DNA of 64,000 bases, taken from positions 1 through 64,000 of the forward strand of contig NBIV01000367.1 of the NCBI GenBank assembly GCA_003194525.1, in the 5' to 3' direction. The first letter of the stretch is position 1; each line of letters opens with the position of its first letter. Under the pieces are notes generated by a model, which did not search any database, was not told where the DNA came from, and was given only the letters and a program-made list of their open reading frames with translations. The stretch is from Gracilariopsis chorda. Taxonomy: Eukaryota; Rhodophyta; Florideophyceae; Gracilariales; Gracilariaceae. Shown here piece after piece: positions 1-8,902 of the stretch. The position numbers and the translations under genes are program-made.

Positions 1-74
1 GGACATCATGGTGCAACACTTGAAAACAAAGTTTCATATAACGGAGGGCTGTTTTTGGGACCTGCTTTACAAAA

Positions 75-150
75 GCGCATATGCGTGTGTTCTCAAACCC
101 AACGTGAAACGGGCATATGATTGGCTACTGCAAACACTCATATGCAACGT
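75..150 (+). promoter_or_regulatory. Conserved LTR upstream module with palindrome and inverted CCAAT box
   Basis: In order: GCGCATATGCG (palindromic core CGCATATGCG), AACCCAACGTGAAAC, GATTGGCTACTGCAAA (ATTGG is an inverted CCAAT box) and CATATGCAACGT. The same blocks in the same order occur in Copia-B LTRs (for example 57048-57121) and, less perfectly, in the Copia-C LTR (57257 onward). Their position well upstream of the TATA box fits an enhancer in U3; that role is inferred. Confidence 0.6.
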
Positions 151-647
151 ATTGGTTACAAGTGTTATGCATTCTATGGGCTCTTGGCACGGAACTGGCC
201 ACTTGGCATAAGGTGAATGGGTATGGTACTGAAGAATATGTGTGGCTACATGTGGTTTACAGGTATATGGAAGTGTGTCATGTGTGCGGTTGTGCAAGCA
301 GGCACGTGCCATGCACGCAACACACCTAGGGTATGTACATGGATGCGGTGGCATGTGTATTTGTGCTTTGTCATTGTCATGATGATGCGAGTAAGTGTTT
401 ATACAGTGCTGCAACATGCTGGCACATTGTTGGCGTGTCCGGTTCACTTATTGTGCGTTGCTGGCTACTTGGTTCACTTGGTCTGCATTGTTGTAATGTG
501 TTGTTATGTTGTTATGCATGGTTGTACTTGGCTGTAATCAGTGTGTGCAACCCTTATTGTGTTATGTTTGTTTATGATTGGTAGTATTGGGTGTCCCCAC
601 TTAGTGGTATAGGGTTTTCTTGTAGTTGTAGTGTGACGTAGAGGTGC

Positions 648-654
648 TATATAA
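648..654 (+). promoter_or_regulatory. TATA box of Copia-A1 5' LTR
   Basis: TATATAA lies about 120 bases before the LTR end. The same box is at 6534-6540 in the 3' LTR. Confidence 0.65.
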
Positions 655-772
655 CACGCTGAAGTTGCACTACCAAGTAAACTCGCCCCAAGACTGGCAA
701 CCTTCACTGCTTCTTTTTCTTCTTTCTTTGTTCTACAGATGCGCCGTAGCCCAACTAACATTACTATCATCA

Positions 773-786
773 GGTTATGGGCCCAG
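773..786 (+). other. Primer binding site, internal initiator tRNA-Met type
   Basis: GGTTATGGGCCCAG directly abuts the LTR. It is the reverse complement of the anticodon stem-loop strand (CUGGGCCCAUAACC) of eukaryotic initiator tRNA-Met rather than of a tRNA 3' end. This is the half-tRNA priming known from Drosophila copia. Confidence 0.88.
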
Positions 787-1565
787 AGCGTCGATTCTTT
801 GCAGACGTCGCGCTTTACTAATTCTTTTATTTGCGTTCTACGAAGCTGTTCTTGCGAGAAGTTTTGCGTATCTTGTGGAGGTACAGTTGTTGTGGTGAAA
901 GTAGGCAAAGCGTTCAGAGACCCCTTCTCTGGTAAGCCGACCTGCGCCTGTTCCGATCCCTGCATCTGTGCTTCAGCGCACAAGGAAGACCGCGCTATTT
1001 TCCTGCAAGTGTCTAGCAGGGGTTAACTGGTGAACGCTTATCGCGACAGCTACTAACCTCCCTGGGACGACACGTAGGGATTATAAAGCCCCTCGTTCTG
1101 AAGTGCGCAGAACAGGGTAGGTCACGAAGAATTTCGTACCTCACCTGGAGAGAGTTACCAGGGTCCAGGGGTTCAACCCTTAGGGTAGCGGAGATAGTAT
1201 CTCCCGTCAGTGCGCCCGCTTTTACGAAGTTAGTTTCCTTTCCGAGTGTGCTTCAGAGCTGCTCGTGAGTATACTCCAGGCGTCGAGAACCCGAACTCCG
1301 CCTGTGATTCGCGTACCAGACGCGTCTGGACGAGCGTTGAGACTTGGTTACACGGTCTCCGCTGGCGCCCTCGCTGTTAAGTGTTGAGTATAATCCACTC
1401 CAGCATCACCCACATAGTGTGACATCCGCTATCAGTCCAAAGCTGTACCGCCAAAACAGCCCTCTCGTCTATTCTGATAGCGATTCTAAGCATCGAGTCC
1501 CTCACTCTGCTTCATTTTCGTACCTTGTTTGTTCTAATTTCGGTTACTGAACTCGTTCTGGAACC
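787..1565 (+). other. 5' leader of Copia-A1
   Basis: The untranslated leader lies between the primer site and the gag ATG. It carries a set of short hairpins at 1095-1204 (separate entry). I see no gene in the remainder. Confidence 0.8.
1095..1204 (+). ncRNA. Candidate structured leader RNA shared by three copia groups
   Basis: Stems seen directly: GTTCTG/CAGAAC (1095-1113), ACGAA/TTCGT (1124-1137), CCTGG/CCAGG (1144-1162), AGGGGT/ACCCTT with one G-T (1167-1181), and GGAGATA-G-TATCTCC (1190-1204). Equivalent stems occur in Copia-C (58194-58212, 58263-58279, 58288-58302) and partly in Copia-B (52738-52753, 52762-52776), with changed bases that mostly keep pairing. Packaging, dimerisation or translation control are all possible; the function is unknown. 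Confidence 0.6.
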
Positions 1566-4500
1566 ATGTCAGACTCCGAAGTTGAGTCAGAAACCACTTC
1601 TGGTGTGAAGATCCCGCGCTTCCACGGTAAGCGGGGAGAAGATTACACCCTATGGAGACACCGTCTACGTGCTGCATGTCGTATTAAAGGTGTCTGGAAT
1701 GTCGTTATGTCAAGTTCGGAGGAGTCATCTAGTGGAATAATGACACAAGCGTCTGGTTCTAGTGCTACCCAGACACCCTCCCGTACACTCGCAAAGCGCG
1801 AAAAGGCATGTGCAATCATCATTTGTGCACTTGGTGATGCCCCGTTGCGTGTAGTTATGGATGTGGATGATGACCCCGGTCGCATGCTTCAACTACTTGA
1901 TGCGCGATATGCCTCAAACAGGACAGTGTCTCGTATAGCCGTGCAGACTCAGCTGTTCAGAATGTCGTATAATGGCCAAAACATGTCCGAATTCGTGGAC
2001 CAGTTTGCCTCTCTGTTCTCGCAGCTGGACCGCATGGGCAAAGATGCCGCCATACCAGAGTCTCACAAGGCACCTATGCTTCTGGCATCTATTGACCCCA
2101 ACTGCTCATTGGAATCAACTGCAGCAGCACTGAGGACCAAGGAGATCTCGGAACTGACCTGGGACTATGTAGCAACAACCCTAATTGATGAATATAATGC
2201 TCGTCAAATGGGGTCAAGCAGTTCTGGTAGAGGGCGCAATCGCAAGAAGAACAAGAACAGGGGTGGTTCCCGTATTAGCGGACACAGCAAATTATCAAAT
2301 GGTATTGAGAATGATGGTAACGCATCAGATTCAACCACTGTGAACGACCCCACTGGTCGTGCATATGCTGCTGGAAACAAAAATGGGTACCACTGCACCT
2401 TTTGTGACCGCGATGGACACACCCAGGACCGTTGTCACATGAATCCGGACAATCCTGACAACCATTTACCACAAGCTATCTTGGATCAGCTAAGGCTAAA
2501 TGCAGTCGAAAAGCCTAAACGTTCCGCCAAGTCATCGCGGAAAGCATCCAAGGTTGAGATTGCTGGAGTCGCAGGTGAAAAGTCATCAGTGGTACCACCG
2601 GTTAATGAGTGCATTGACACATATGCAGACAGTGGCGCTACGTCTCATTTCTTTTGTTCGGTGTCGGCGTTCGTCCCAACCACAATGTTCGACATACCAC
2701 ATAGGACAATTGAACTAGCTGACAACACCACGGTCACTGCCACGCAACAAGGAGATGTGGTATTACCGTTTGTGGATGTCAATCTTAGGTTGTCTAATGT
2801 GCTGCTCGTTCCGAATCTTGGATATAACCTAGTTTCTGTAGGGCGGTTGGCTGACAAAGGTATCCACTCACTGTTTTGTGATAAGGAAGTACGCCTACAA
2901 CACGAAGATGGGTTTGAGGTCGGGCATGGGACTCGTCATCATCGCTCCCGTTTATACACCCTGCCAAACCCAATCGACCATACGGACACATCCACGGTGC
3001 TTGCTGCTACCGACGAGCGCACTAGTTCATTGTGGCACCGCCGACTGGCACATATGAATGAACATGACCTTCAAAGAGTTCATGCTCACGTCGACGGTGT
3101 ACCAAACATCAAGGGCATGGAGGAGGTATGTCGACCATGCCGCCTTGCCAAGGCGCATAAACTGCCATTTCAGGGCAAGTTTGAACGAGCCAAGCAGGTT
3201 GGGGACGTGGTGCACTCGGACATTATCGGTCCGTTGGTGCCATCATTCCCCGACCGATTCCGGTATGCATCCGGATTTGTCGATGATCACTCACGATATG
3301 CAGTCCTTGGGTTCATGGTGCACAGAACTGAGATCAGCGAAGTGTTCTTGGGAGTAAAGCAGAAGCTCAAACAGCTTGGAGGAGAGCATGTGCTTATTCG
3401 AAAACTGCACTCTGACAACGCAGAAGAGTATATTGCTTTGCAACACAATCCCGACAATGGTCTTCAGGAGGTATCGTTTTCTCCTCCGTATACCCCACAA
3501 CACAATGCTATTGCGGAGCGCATCAATCGCACTATGGGGGAAGCTGCCCGAGCTTTGCTGATTCAAGCAAGTTTACCAGACTGTTTGTGGCCATATGCAC
3601 TGAAACATGTGATTTATATTCGCAATAGAGTGCCCCATTCCACCACTGGCGTGACCCCGTATGTGTTGGTCACTGACAATAGGCCTTCTTTGAAGTATAT
3701 CAAAGTATTTGGATGTGCCGCATATGTATTAAAAATGAACCCGGGCACCAAGTTCGAGTCTCGTGCACTTGAGGGAGTGTACTTGCAGACTCTTGAGCAT
3801 GGTGTTTACGAGGTCCTAATATCGGGTGACGACGATATTCCTCGAATAGTAAGGTCGCGTCATGTCACCTTTGATGAATCTAGGTTCCCTGGTGTACCGT
3901 ATCTAAGCAATTATATGGATGACGAGAGTGCATCAGATGCGACTTATAGTTCTGAGGATGATGTAGGCTCCACCAGCTCTGAAGAATTTTATGTTGACGA
4001 TGTTGCGGACGTCATTTCAGAATCCGAAAATGGCAGCATAGACCATTCTGGGGCACCTGTAAACGTGACTGCTAACTCTGCACCACCAGATATTGTTACT
4101 GATGACCACAATTCCGGCAACGAAGAGGGGTCAGAGAGTGATGCAGAGAACATTGAACAAGCAAATCTCGACTCTGAGTCACAGTCACGCTATCCTCGTC
4201 GCACTAGGCGTGCACCACAACGCTGGTGGCATATGGCTGGCGCGGCCAAATCGGAGGTTAAGGTTACCACGAGTGATGATCCCACACTCAAGGAAGCACT
4301 CTCCGCACCCCCAACTGAAAGAGAGCAATGGCTACATGCTATCGATGAGGAGTTCACATCCTTGGAAGACAAGGCTACATGGGTTGCGGATGACTCACCA
4401 AAGTCCGCGCCTCTACCAACGCATGTCATTCTGAAGGTGAAACGTGACGCAGACAACTCCGTTGACCGATTTCGAGCTCGAATAGTGGCTGGAGGCAACC

Positions 4501-5852
4501 ACCAGACATATGGTCAGGACTACTTAGAGACGTACGCACCAGTCGTTTCGTTCAACTTGGTTCGCATGTTCCTGTACCTGATATTGTGCATGCAGATGTT
4601 TGTTGCACAGGTGGATATTAAAACCGCATTCCTGAACGGTGACCTCAAGGAAGACGTTTGGGTGATGTCACCGCGTGGCATTCCTGGTCTCAAGTCACGA
4701 TGCTATAAACTGCTAAAGGCTATATATGGGCTTAAGCAGGCTCATCTGGCATGGCATACGAAGTTCAGCACAGACATTAAAGGCATAGGTTTTGAAGAAT
4801 TACCCAGTGCACCATGTGTCTTCAGGCGCAAATTAGCCGGTAACACATACGCATACATCTTGGTATACGTAGATGACCTTCTCATATTTACGCCAACTGC
4901 TGAACAACGTTCCCACATAGTGGAGGAGCTCAAGTCTCTGTATGACCTACGTGTTGAGACTCGTATCAGAATGTATCTTGGTGTTGAATTAACCTGGAAC
5001 ATGGACTCCAATGGCCAACTGTTAGGTGTAAAACTAGCACAGCCGCTGTATGTCAGTGGCATGTTACGTCGGTTTGGACTGGAATGTAGCAAGCCTGCAC
5101 GAAGCCCAATGGTAGAATCTTTCTTTTCCTCGCTTGATGTGGAGGAGGACAAGTCCCCATTTGAAGTCCAGTTGTATCAGCAGATGATCGGGTCTCTGCT
5201 GTACCTGGCATTACGGACACGTTTGGACATATTGGCACCCGTACTTATCCTAGCGCGCTTTCAGAAAGCACCAACTCGGTATTGTCATCGAGCGGTGAAG
5301 CGCGTGCTAAGGTATTTACGTGGCACTACTCACCATGGACTTGTTTATCAACCTGGTAACCTGCTGCTCAATGGTTATGTAGACTCTGATTACGCTGGTG
5401 ACACCACTGATCGCAAGTCTTTGTCTGGCTTTATGATCAAACTTGGGTCATGTGCTTGTTTCTACGGTGCGCGTAAGCAGGCGTCAGTGGCATTGTCTAC
5501 AGGCGAGTCCGAGTATTACGCATTAGTGATGGCAAGTCAAGAGCTAATGTGGATATCTCGAGTACTTGAGGAATGTGGAATACCGGTTAATGAGAGTACT
5601 CCACTACGCTCAGACAACCAGTGTGCGATTGAATGGGCCATTGGTGAGCGTTGCCCCTACGGACGTGCCAAACACATTGACGTGAAGATACACTTTATCC
5701 GAGACTTGGTCAAAAGCAAGGTGATAACTGTGGAATATGTGGCAAGTGAGGACAATGATGCTGACATACTCACTAAACCACTTAGTCCTGCTATGGCACA
5801 GTTGATCATGGATAGGGTTGGTCTGACCCAGGAACTCGAGGAGGAGTGTTGA
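1566..5852 (+). CDS. Copia-A gag-pol polyprotein, intact (1428 aa)
   Basis: This is a single ORF encoding all the proteins needed for retrotransposition. Gag occupies about the first 290 residues and ends with a CCHC zinc knuckle (CTFCDRDGHTQDRC, ~278-291). The aspartic protease has DSGATSHF (~353). Integrase has a His/Cys zinc region (HRRLAHMNEHDL then CRPCRLAKAH, ~491-530) and catalytic Asp in HSDIIG (~549), Asp in HSDNAEEY (~615) and Glu in AERINR (~650). The last two are 33 residues apart. Reverse transcriptase has VDIKTAFLNG (~1016) and YVDD (~1101). RNase H has DSDYAGD, ESEYYAL and HIDVKIHFIRD (~1273-1375). The order protease-integrase-RT-RNase H defines Ty1/copia. The ATG at 1566 begins MSDSEVESE, conserved in A2 and Copia-C. 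The stop codon TGA is formed by bases 4-6 of the 3' LTR. No frameshift is needed. Confidence 0.95.
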   Translation: MSDSEVESETTSGVKIPRFHGKRGEDYTLWRHRLRAACRIKGVWNVVMSSSEESSSGIMTQASGSSATQTPSRTLAKREKACAIIICALGDAPLRVVMDVDDDPGRMLQLLDARYASNRTVSRIAVQTQLFRMSYNGQNMSEFVDQFASLFSQLDRMGKDAAIPESHKAPMLLASIDPNCSLESTAAALRTKEISELTWDYVATTLIDEYNARQMGSSSSGRGRNRKKNKNRGGSRISGHSKLSNGIENDGNASDSTTVNDPTGRAYAAGNKNGYHCTFCDRDGHTQDRCHMNPDNPDNHLPQAILDQLRLNAVEKPKRSAKSSRKASKVEIAGVAGEKSSVVPPVNECIDTYADSGATSHFFCSVSAFVPTTMFDIPHRTIELADNTTVTATQQGDVVLPFVDVNLRLSNVLLVPNLGYNLVSVGRLADKGIHSLFCDKEVRLQHEDGFEVGHGTRHHRSRLYTLPNPIDHTDTSTVLAATDERTSSLWHRRLAHMNEHDLQRVHAHVDGVPNIKGMEEVCRPCRLAKAHKLPFQGKFERAKQVGDVVHSDIIGPLVPSFPDRFRYASGFVDDHSRYAVLGFMVHRTEISEVFLGVKQKLKQLGGEHVLIRKLHSDNAEEYIALQHNPDNGLQEVSFSPPYTPQHNAIAERINRTMGEAARALLIQASLPDCLWPYALKHVIYIRNRVPHSTTGVTPYVLVTDNRPSLKYIKVFGCAAYVLKMNPGTKFESRALEGVYLQTLEHGVYEVLISGDDDIPRIVRSRHVTFDESRFPGVPYLSNYMDDESASDATYSSEDDVGSTSSEEFYVDDVADVISESENGSIDHSGAPVNVTANSAPPDIVTDDHNSGNEEGSESDAENIEQANLDSESQSRYPRRTRRAPQRWWHMAGAAKSEVKVTTSDDPTLKEALSAPPTEREQWLHAIDEEFTSLEDKATWVADDSPKSAPLPTHVILKVKRDADNSVDRFRARIVAGGNHQTYGQDYLETYAPVVSFNLVRMFLYLILCMQMFVAQVDIKTAFLNGDLKEDVWVMSPRGIPGLKSRCYKLLKAIYGLKQAHLAWHTKFSTDIKGIGFEELPSAPCVFRRKLAGNTYAYILVYVDDLLIFTPTAEQRSHIVEELKSLYDLRVETRIRMYLGVELTWNMDSNGQLLGVKLAQPLYVSGMLRRFGLECSKPARSPMVESFFSSLDVEEDKSPFEVQLYQQMIGSLLYLALRTRLDILAPVLILARFQKAPTRYCHRAVKRVLRYLRGTTHHGLVYQPGNLLLNGYVDSDYAGDTTDRKSLSGFMIKLGSCACFYGARKQASVALSTGESEYYALVMASQELMWISRVLEECGIPVNESTPLRSDNQCAIEWAIGERCPYGRAKHIDVKIHFIRDLVKSKVITVEYVASEDNDADILTKPLSPAMAQLIMDRVGLTQELEEEC
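5837..5846 (+). other. Polypurine tract of Copia-A1
   Basis: A purine run ending GAGGAGGAG directly precedes the 3' LTR and also encodes the C-terminal Glu residues of the ORF. Plus-strand priming is its expected role. Confidence 0.8.
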
Positions 5853-6658
5853 TGTTAGCACGTAGTCGAGTGCCGGGTAGTACTGGGACATCATGGTGCA
5901 ACACTTGAAAACAAAGTTTCATATAACGGAGGGCTGTTTTTGGGACCTGCTTTACAAAAGCGCATATGCGTGTGTTCTCAAACCCAACGTGAAACAGGGC
6001 ATATGATTGGCTACTGCAAACACTCATATGCAACGTATTGGTTACAAGTGTTATGCATTCTATGGGCTCTTGGCACGGAACTGGCCACTTGGCATAAGGT
6101 GAATGGGTATGGTACTGAAGAATATGTGTGGCTACATGTGGTTTACAGGTATATGGAAGTGTGTCATGTGTGCGGTTGTGCAAGCAGGCACGTGCCATGC
6201 ACGCAACACACCTAGGGTATGTACATGGATGCGGTGGCATGTGTATTTGTGCTTTGTCATTGTCATGATGATGCGAGTAAGTGTTTATACAGTGCTGCAA
6301 CATGCTGGCACATTGTTGGCGTGTCCGGTTCACTTATTGTGCGTTGCTGGCTACTTGGTTCACTTGGTCTGCATTGTTGTAATGTGTTGTTATGTTGTTA
6401 TGCATGGTTGTACTTAGCTGTAATCAGTGTGTGCAACCCTTATTGTGTTATGTTTGTTTATGATTGGTAGTATTGGGTGTCCCCACTTAGTGGTATAGGG
6501 TTTTCTTGTAGTTGTAGTGTGACGTAGAGGTGCTATATAACACGCTGAAGTTGCATTACCAAGTAAACTCGCCCCAAGACTGGCAACCTTCACTGCTTCT
6601 TTTTCTTCTCTCTTTGTTCTACAGATGCGCCGTAGCCCAACTAACATTACTATCATCA
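5847..6658 (+). repeat. 3' LTR of Copia-A1
   Basis: It begins TGTTGATGTTAGC and ends CATCA, 812 bases. The first six bases, TGTTGA, complete the gag-pol ORF (Cys, stop). TATATAA is at 6534-6540. Confidence 0.95.
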
Positions 6659-8103
6659 CTTTGAGTTCACCATTAAGGAACGCTGTCTTTATGTCAACCT
6701 GTGCAACAAACATCTGCATACACAACATCAGGTACAGGAACATGCGAACCAAATTGAACGAAACAACTGGTGCATACGTCTCTAAGTAGTCCTGACCATA
6801 TGTCTGGTGGTTGCCCCCAGCCACTATTCGAGCTCTAAATCGGTCAACGGAGTCATCTGCGTCACGTTTCACCTTCAGTATGACATGCGTTGGTAGTGGC
6901 TCGGACTTTGGTGAGTCATCAGGAATCCATGTGGCCATGTATTCTAAAGATGCCAACTCTTCATCAATGGCATTTAGCCATTGCTCTCTTTCAGTTCGGG
7001 TGGCAGACAGTGCTTCCTTTAGTGTGGGATCATCACTCGTGGTCACCTCAACCTCAGATTTGGCAGTGCCAGCCATATGCCACCAGCGTTATGGTGCACG
7101 CCTTGTGCGACGAGGATACCGTGATTGTGACTCAGAGTCAACATTTTCCTGTTCAATGTCACCTCCATCGTCATTTAACTGCTCTTCATCACTCGAACTG
7201 TCCTCGGCAGTATCAAAGTTTACTGTTGCAGGGTCAACCATAATGTCTGTTGGTGCCCCAGGGTGGCCTATTGTACCATTTTCTGAGTTTGACATGATGT
7301 TTTCAACATCATAAACAGAGAATTCATCCGAACTGATGCTATCCATATCGTTCTCAGAATGATAAGTACTATCTGATGTGCTTTCGTCATCCATATAGTT
7401 GCCGAGATATGGTGCACCAGGGAACCTAGATTCATCAAAAGTGACATGACGGGACCTTACTATTCGAGGAATATCGTCGTCATCAGTAACTACGACCTCA
7501 TAAACACCATGCTGAAGAGTCTGCAAGTACACTCCCTCAAGTGCACAAGATTCGAACTTGGTGCCCGGGTTCATTTTTAATACATATGCGGCACATCCAA
7601 ATACTCTGACATACTTCAAACAAGCCCTAGTTTCAGTCACTAGCACATACGGTGTTACGCCAGTGGTGGCGTGCGGCACTCTATTGCGAACATAAATAAC
7701 ATGTTTCAGTGCATATGACCACAAACATTCTGGAAGATTTGCTTGAATGAGCAAAGCTCGGGCAGCTTCACCCATAGTGCGATTGATGCGCTCTGCAATG
7801 GCATTATGTTCTGGGGTATACGGTGGAGAAAACGATACCTCCTGGAGACCATTCTTGGGATTCTCTTGCAAGGCAATGTACTCTTCGGCATTGTCAGAGT
7901 GCAGCTTTGGAATAAGCACATGCTCTCCTCCAAGCTGTTTGAGCTTCTGTCTCACACCCAAGAACACTTGTGCAATCTCAGACCTATGCATCATGAACCC
8001 AAGTACTGCATATCGCGAGTGATCATCCACAAATCCAGATGCATACCGGAATCGATCTGGGAACGATGGCACTAATGGACCCATTATGTCTGAGTGCACA
8101 ATA
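6659..8103 (-). pseudogene. Copia-A2 integrase-reverse transcriptase fragment
   Basis: On the minus strand this reads from the integrase core (HSDIMGPLVPSFPDRF) through HSDNAEEY and AERINR, the variable linker, and the start of RT, ending at FLNGELK where Copia-A1 inserted. One in-frame TAA (7089-7091) replaces the Gln that follows RRTRRAP in A1. Bases 8099-8103 (CAATA) are one copy of the Copia-B1 target duplication. The gag-protease half of the same element continues at 14932 on the other side of B1. The 3' part of A2 is expected left of the window. Confidence 0.93.
8099..8103. repeat. Target-site duplication of Copia-B1, left copy
   Basis: CAATA abuts the left LTR end and is identical to 14927-14931. 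Confidence 0.93.
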
Positions 8104-8882
8104 TGTTGAAAGTTGAAAGGAAGTTGAAGGGATGGAAGGGAAGTTCGCCAGCTCTAGCTTGGATTTACTTGGAGGTCCTTCAGGCACATCTTATATACCA
8201 CTCTAAACTCGAATTGCGCGGGAACACCAACTACAAGTAAAACCTAAACCACTAAGCAGGGACACTCAATACTACCAATCATCATCTAACATGACATAGC
8301 CAGCTCAGCACAACCTCAGTACACCAACGCACACCAACGCACCAATGTTCTGTAGTAGTTACGTGCATACACATGACCATGACAAGGCACAAATTCACGA
8401 CTCCAACACACGCCAGCACATGCCAACACATCACGGTAAGTCAACACGTTACGGTAAGTCGGCACGTAACCTGTGGTGTTAGTGCCATGTCATCATGTGG
8501 CGATGCACACAACACCCACGTCATCAATATACCCGTGCATGTGTAAACCTGTTGACAGTGCATGCGCACCTTACCATTGTACCAACCACGGCTGTACCAC
8601 TTGTACCAGCTGTCAACCACTTCATCAGTATCCCCTGCACACAACGTACACTGTGACCACTGTAGTAGCTGGACACGTGGGTGTGTCCAACCGATCCAGT
8701 TATGCCATACCACTTGTACGCACCACGTTGCATATGTACATTTGCAGTAGCCAATCAGAAGCCAGTTTCACGTTGGGTTCGCGCACACGCGCATATGCGC
8801 TTTTGCAGAGGTACCCTCTAAAACAGCCCATGCTCCCCGGAACATTTGGTTTTCAGTGACAGCACAGGTACTACTGCCAACA
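8104..8882 (-). repeat. 3' LTR of Copia-B1
   Basis: Read on the plus strand it begins TGTTGAAAG and ends TGCCAACA, so in element orientation it begins TGTTGGCAG and ends CTTTCAACA. It is the 779-bp version, without the 15-base internal duplication seen in other B LTRs. Next to it, 8883-8891 is a C-rich run that reads AGAGGGGGGG on the element strand, the polypurine tract. Confidence 0.95.
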
Positions 8883-8902
8883 CCCCCCCTCTGTCACTGA
8901 CT

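Larger units (their letters stand above)
1..772 (+). repeat. 5' LTR of Copia-A1 (left edge cut by window)
   Basis: It matches the 3' LTR at 5886-6658 base for base except for a few substitutions and a one-base indel. It ends in CATCA immediately before the primer site. It contains the shared upstream module (75-150) and a TATATAA box (648-654). Confidence 0.95.
1..6658 (+). mobile_element. Copia-A1, near-complete Ty1/copia retrotransposon
   Basis: The element runs LTR, tRNA primer site, leader, one gag-pol ORF, polypurine tract and LTR. About 38 bases of the 5' LTR lie left of the window, judged from the 3' LTR. By eye the two LTRs differ at about four positions over 770 bases, and the ORF is unbroken, so this is a young insertion that may still be autonomous. 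It sits in opposite orientation inside the reverse transcriptase of the older copy A2: the sequence resumes at 6659 in the A2 codons preceding its YVDD region. The left target-site copy is outside the window, so the duplication (right side CTTTG) cannot be confirmed. Confidence 0.95.

Noticed and set aside
1165-1185. tRNA or Pol III gene in the leader (GGTTCAACCC resembles a B box)
   Set aside because: There is no A box, acceptor stem or cloverleaf; the sequence is explained as a leader hairpin found in all A copies.
8473-8859. 128-codon open frame inside the Copia-B LTR, repeated in most B LTRs
   Set aside because: It lies in noncoding LTR sequence, recurs only because the LTRs are copies, varies in length with LTR indels, and has low-complexity composition.
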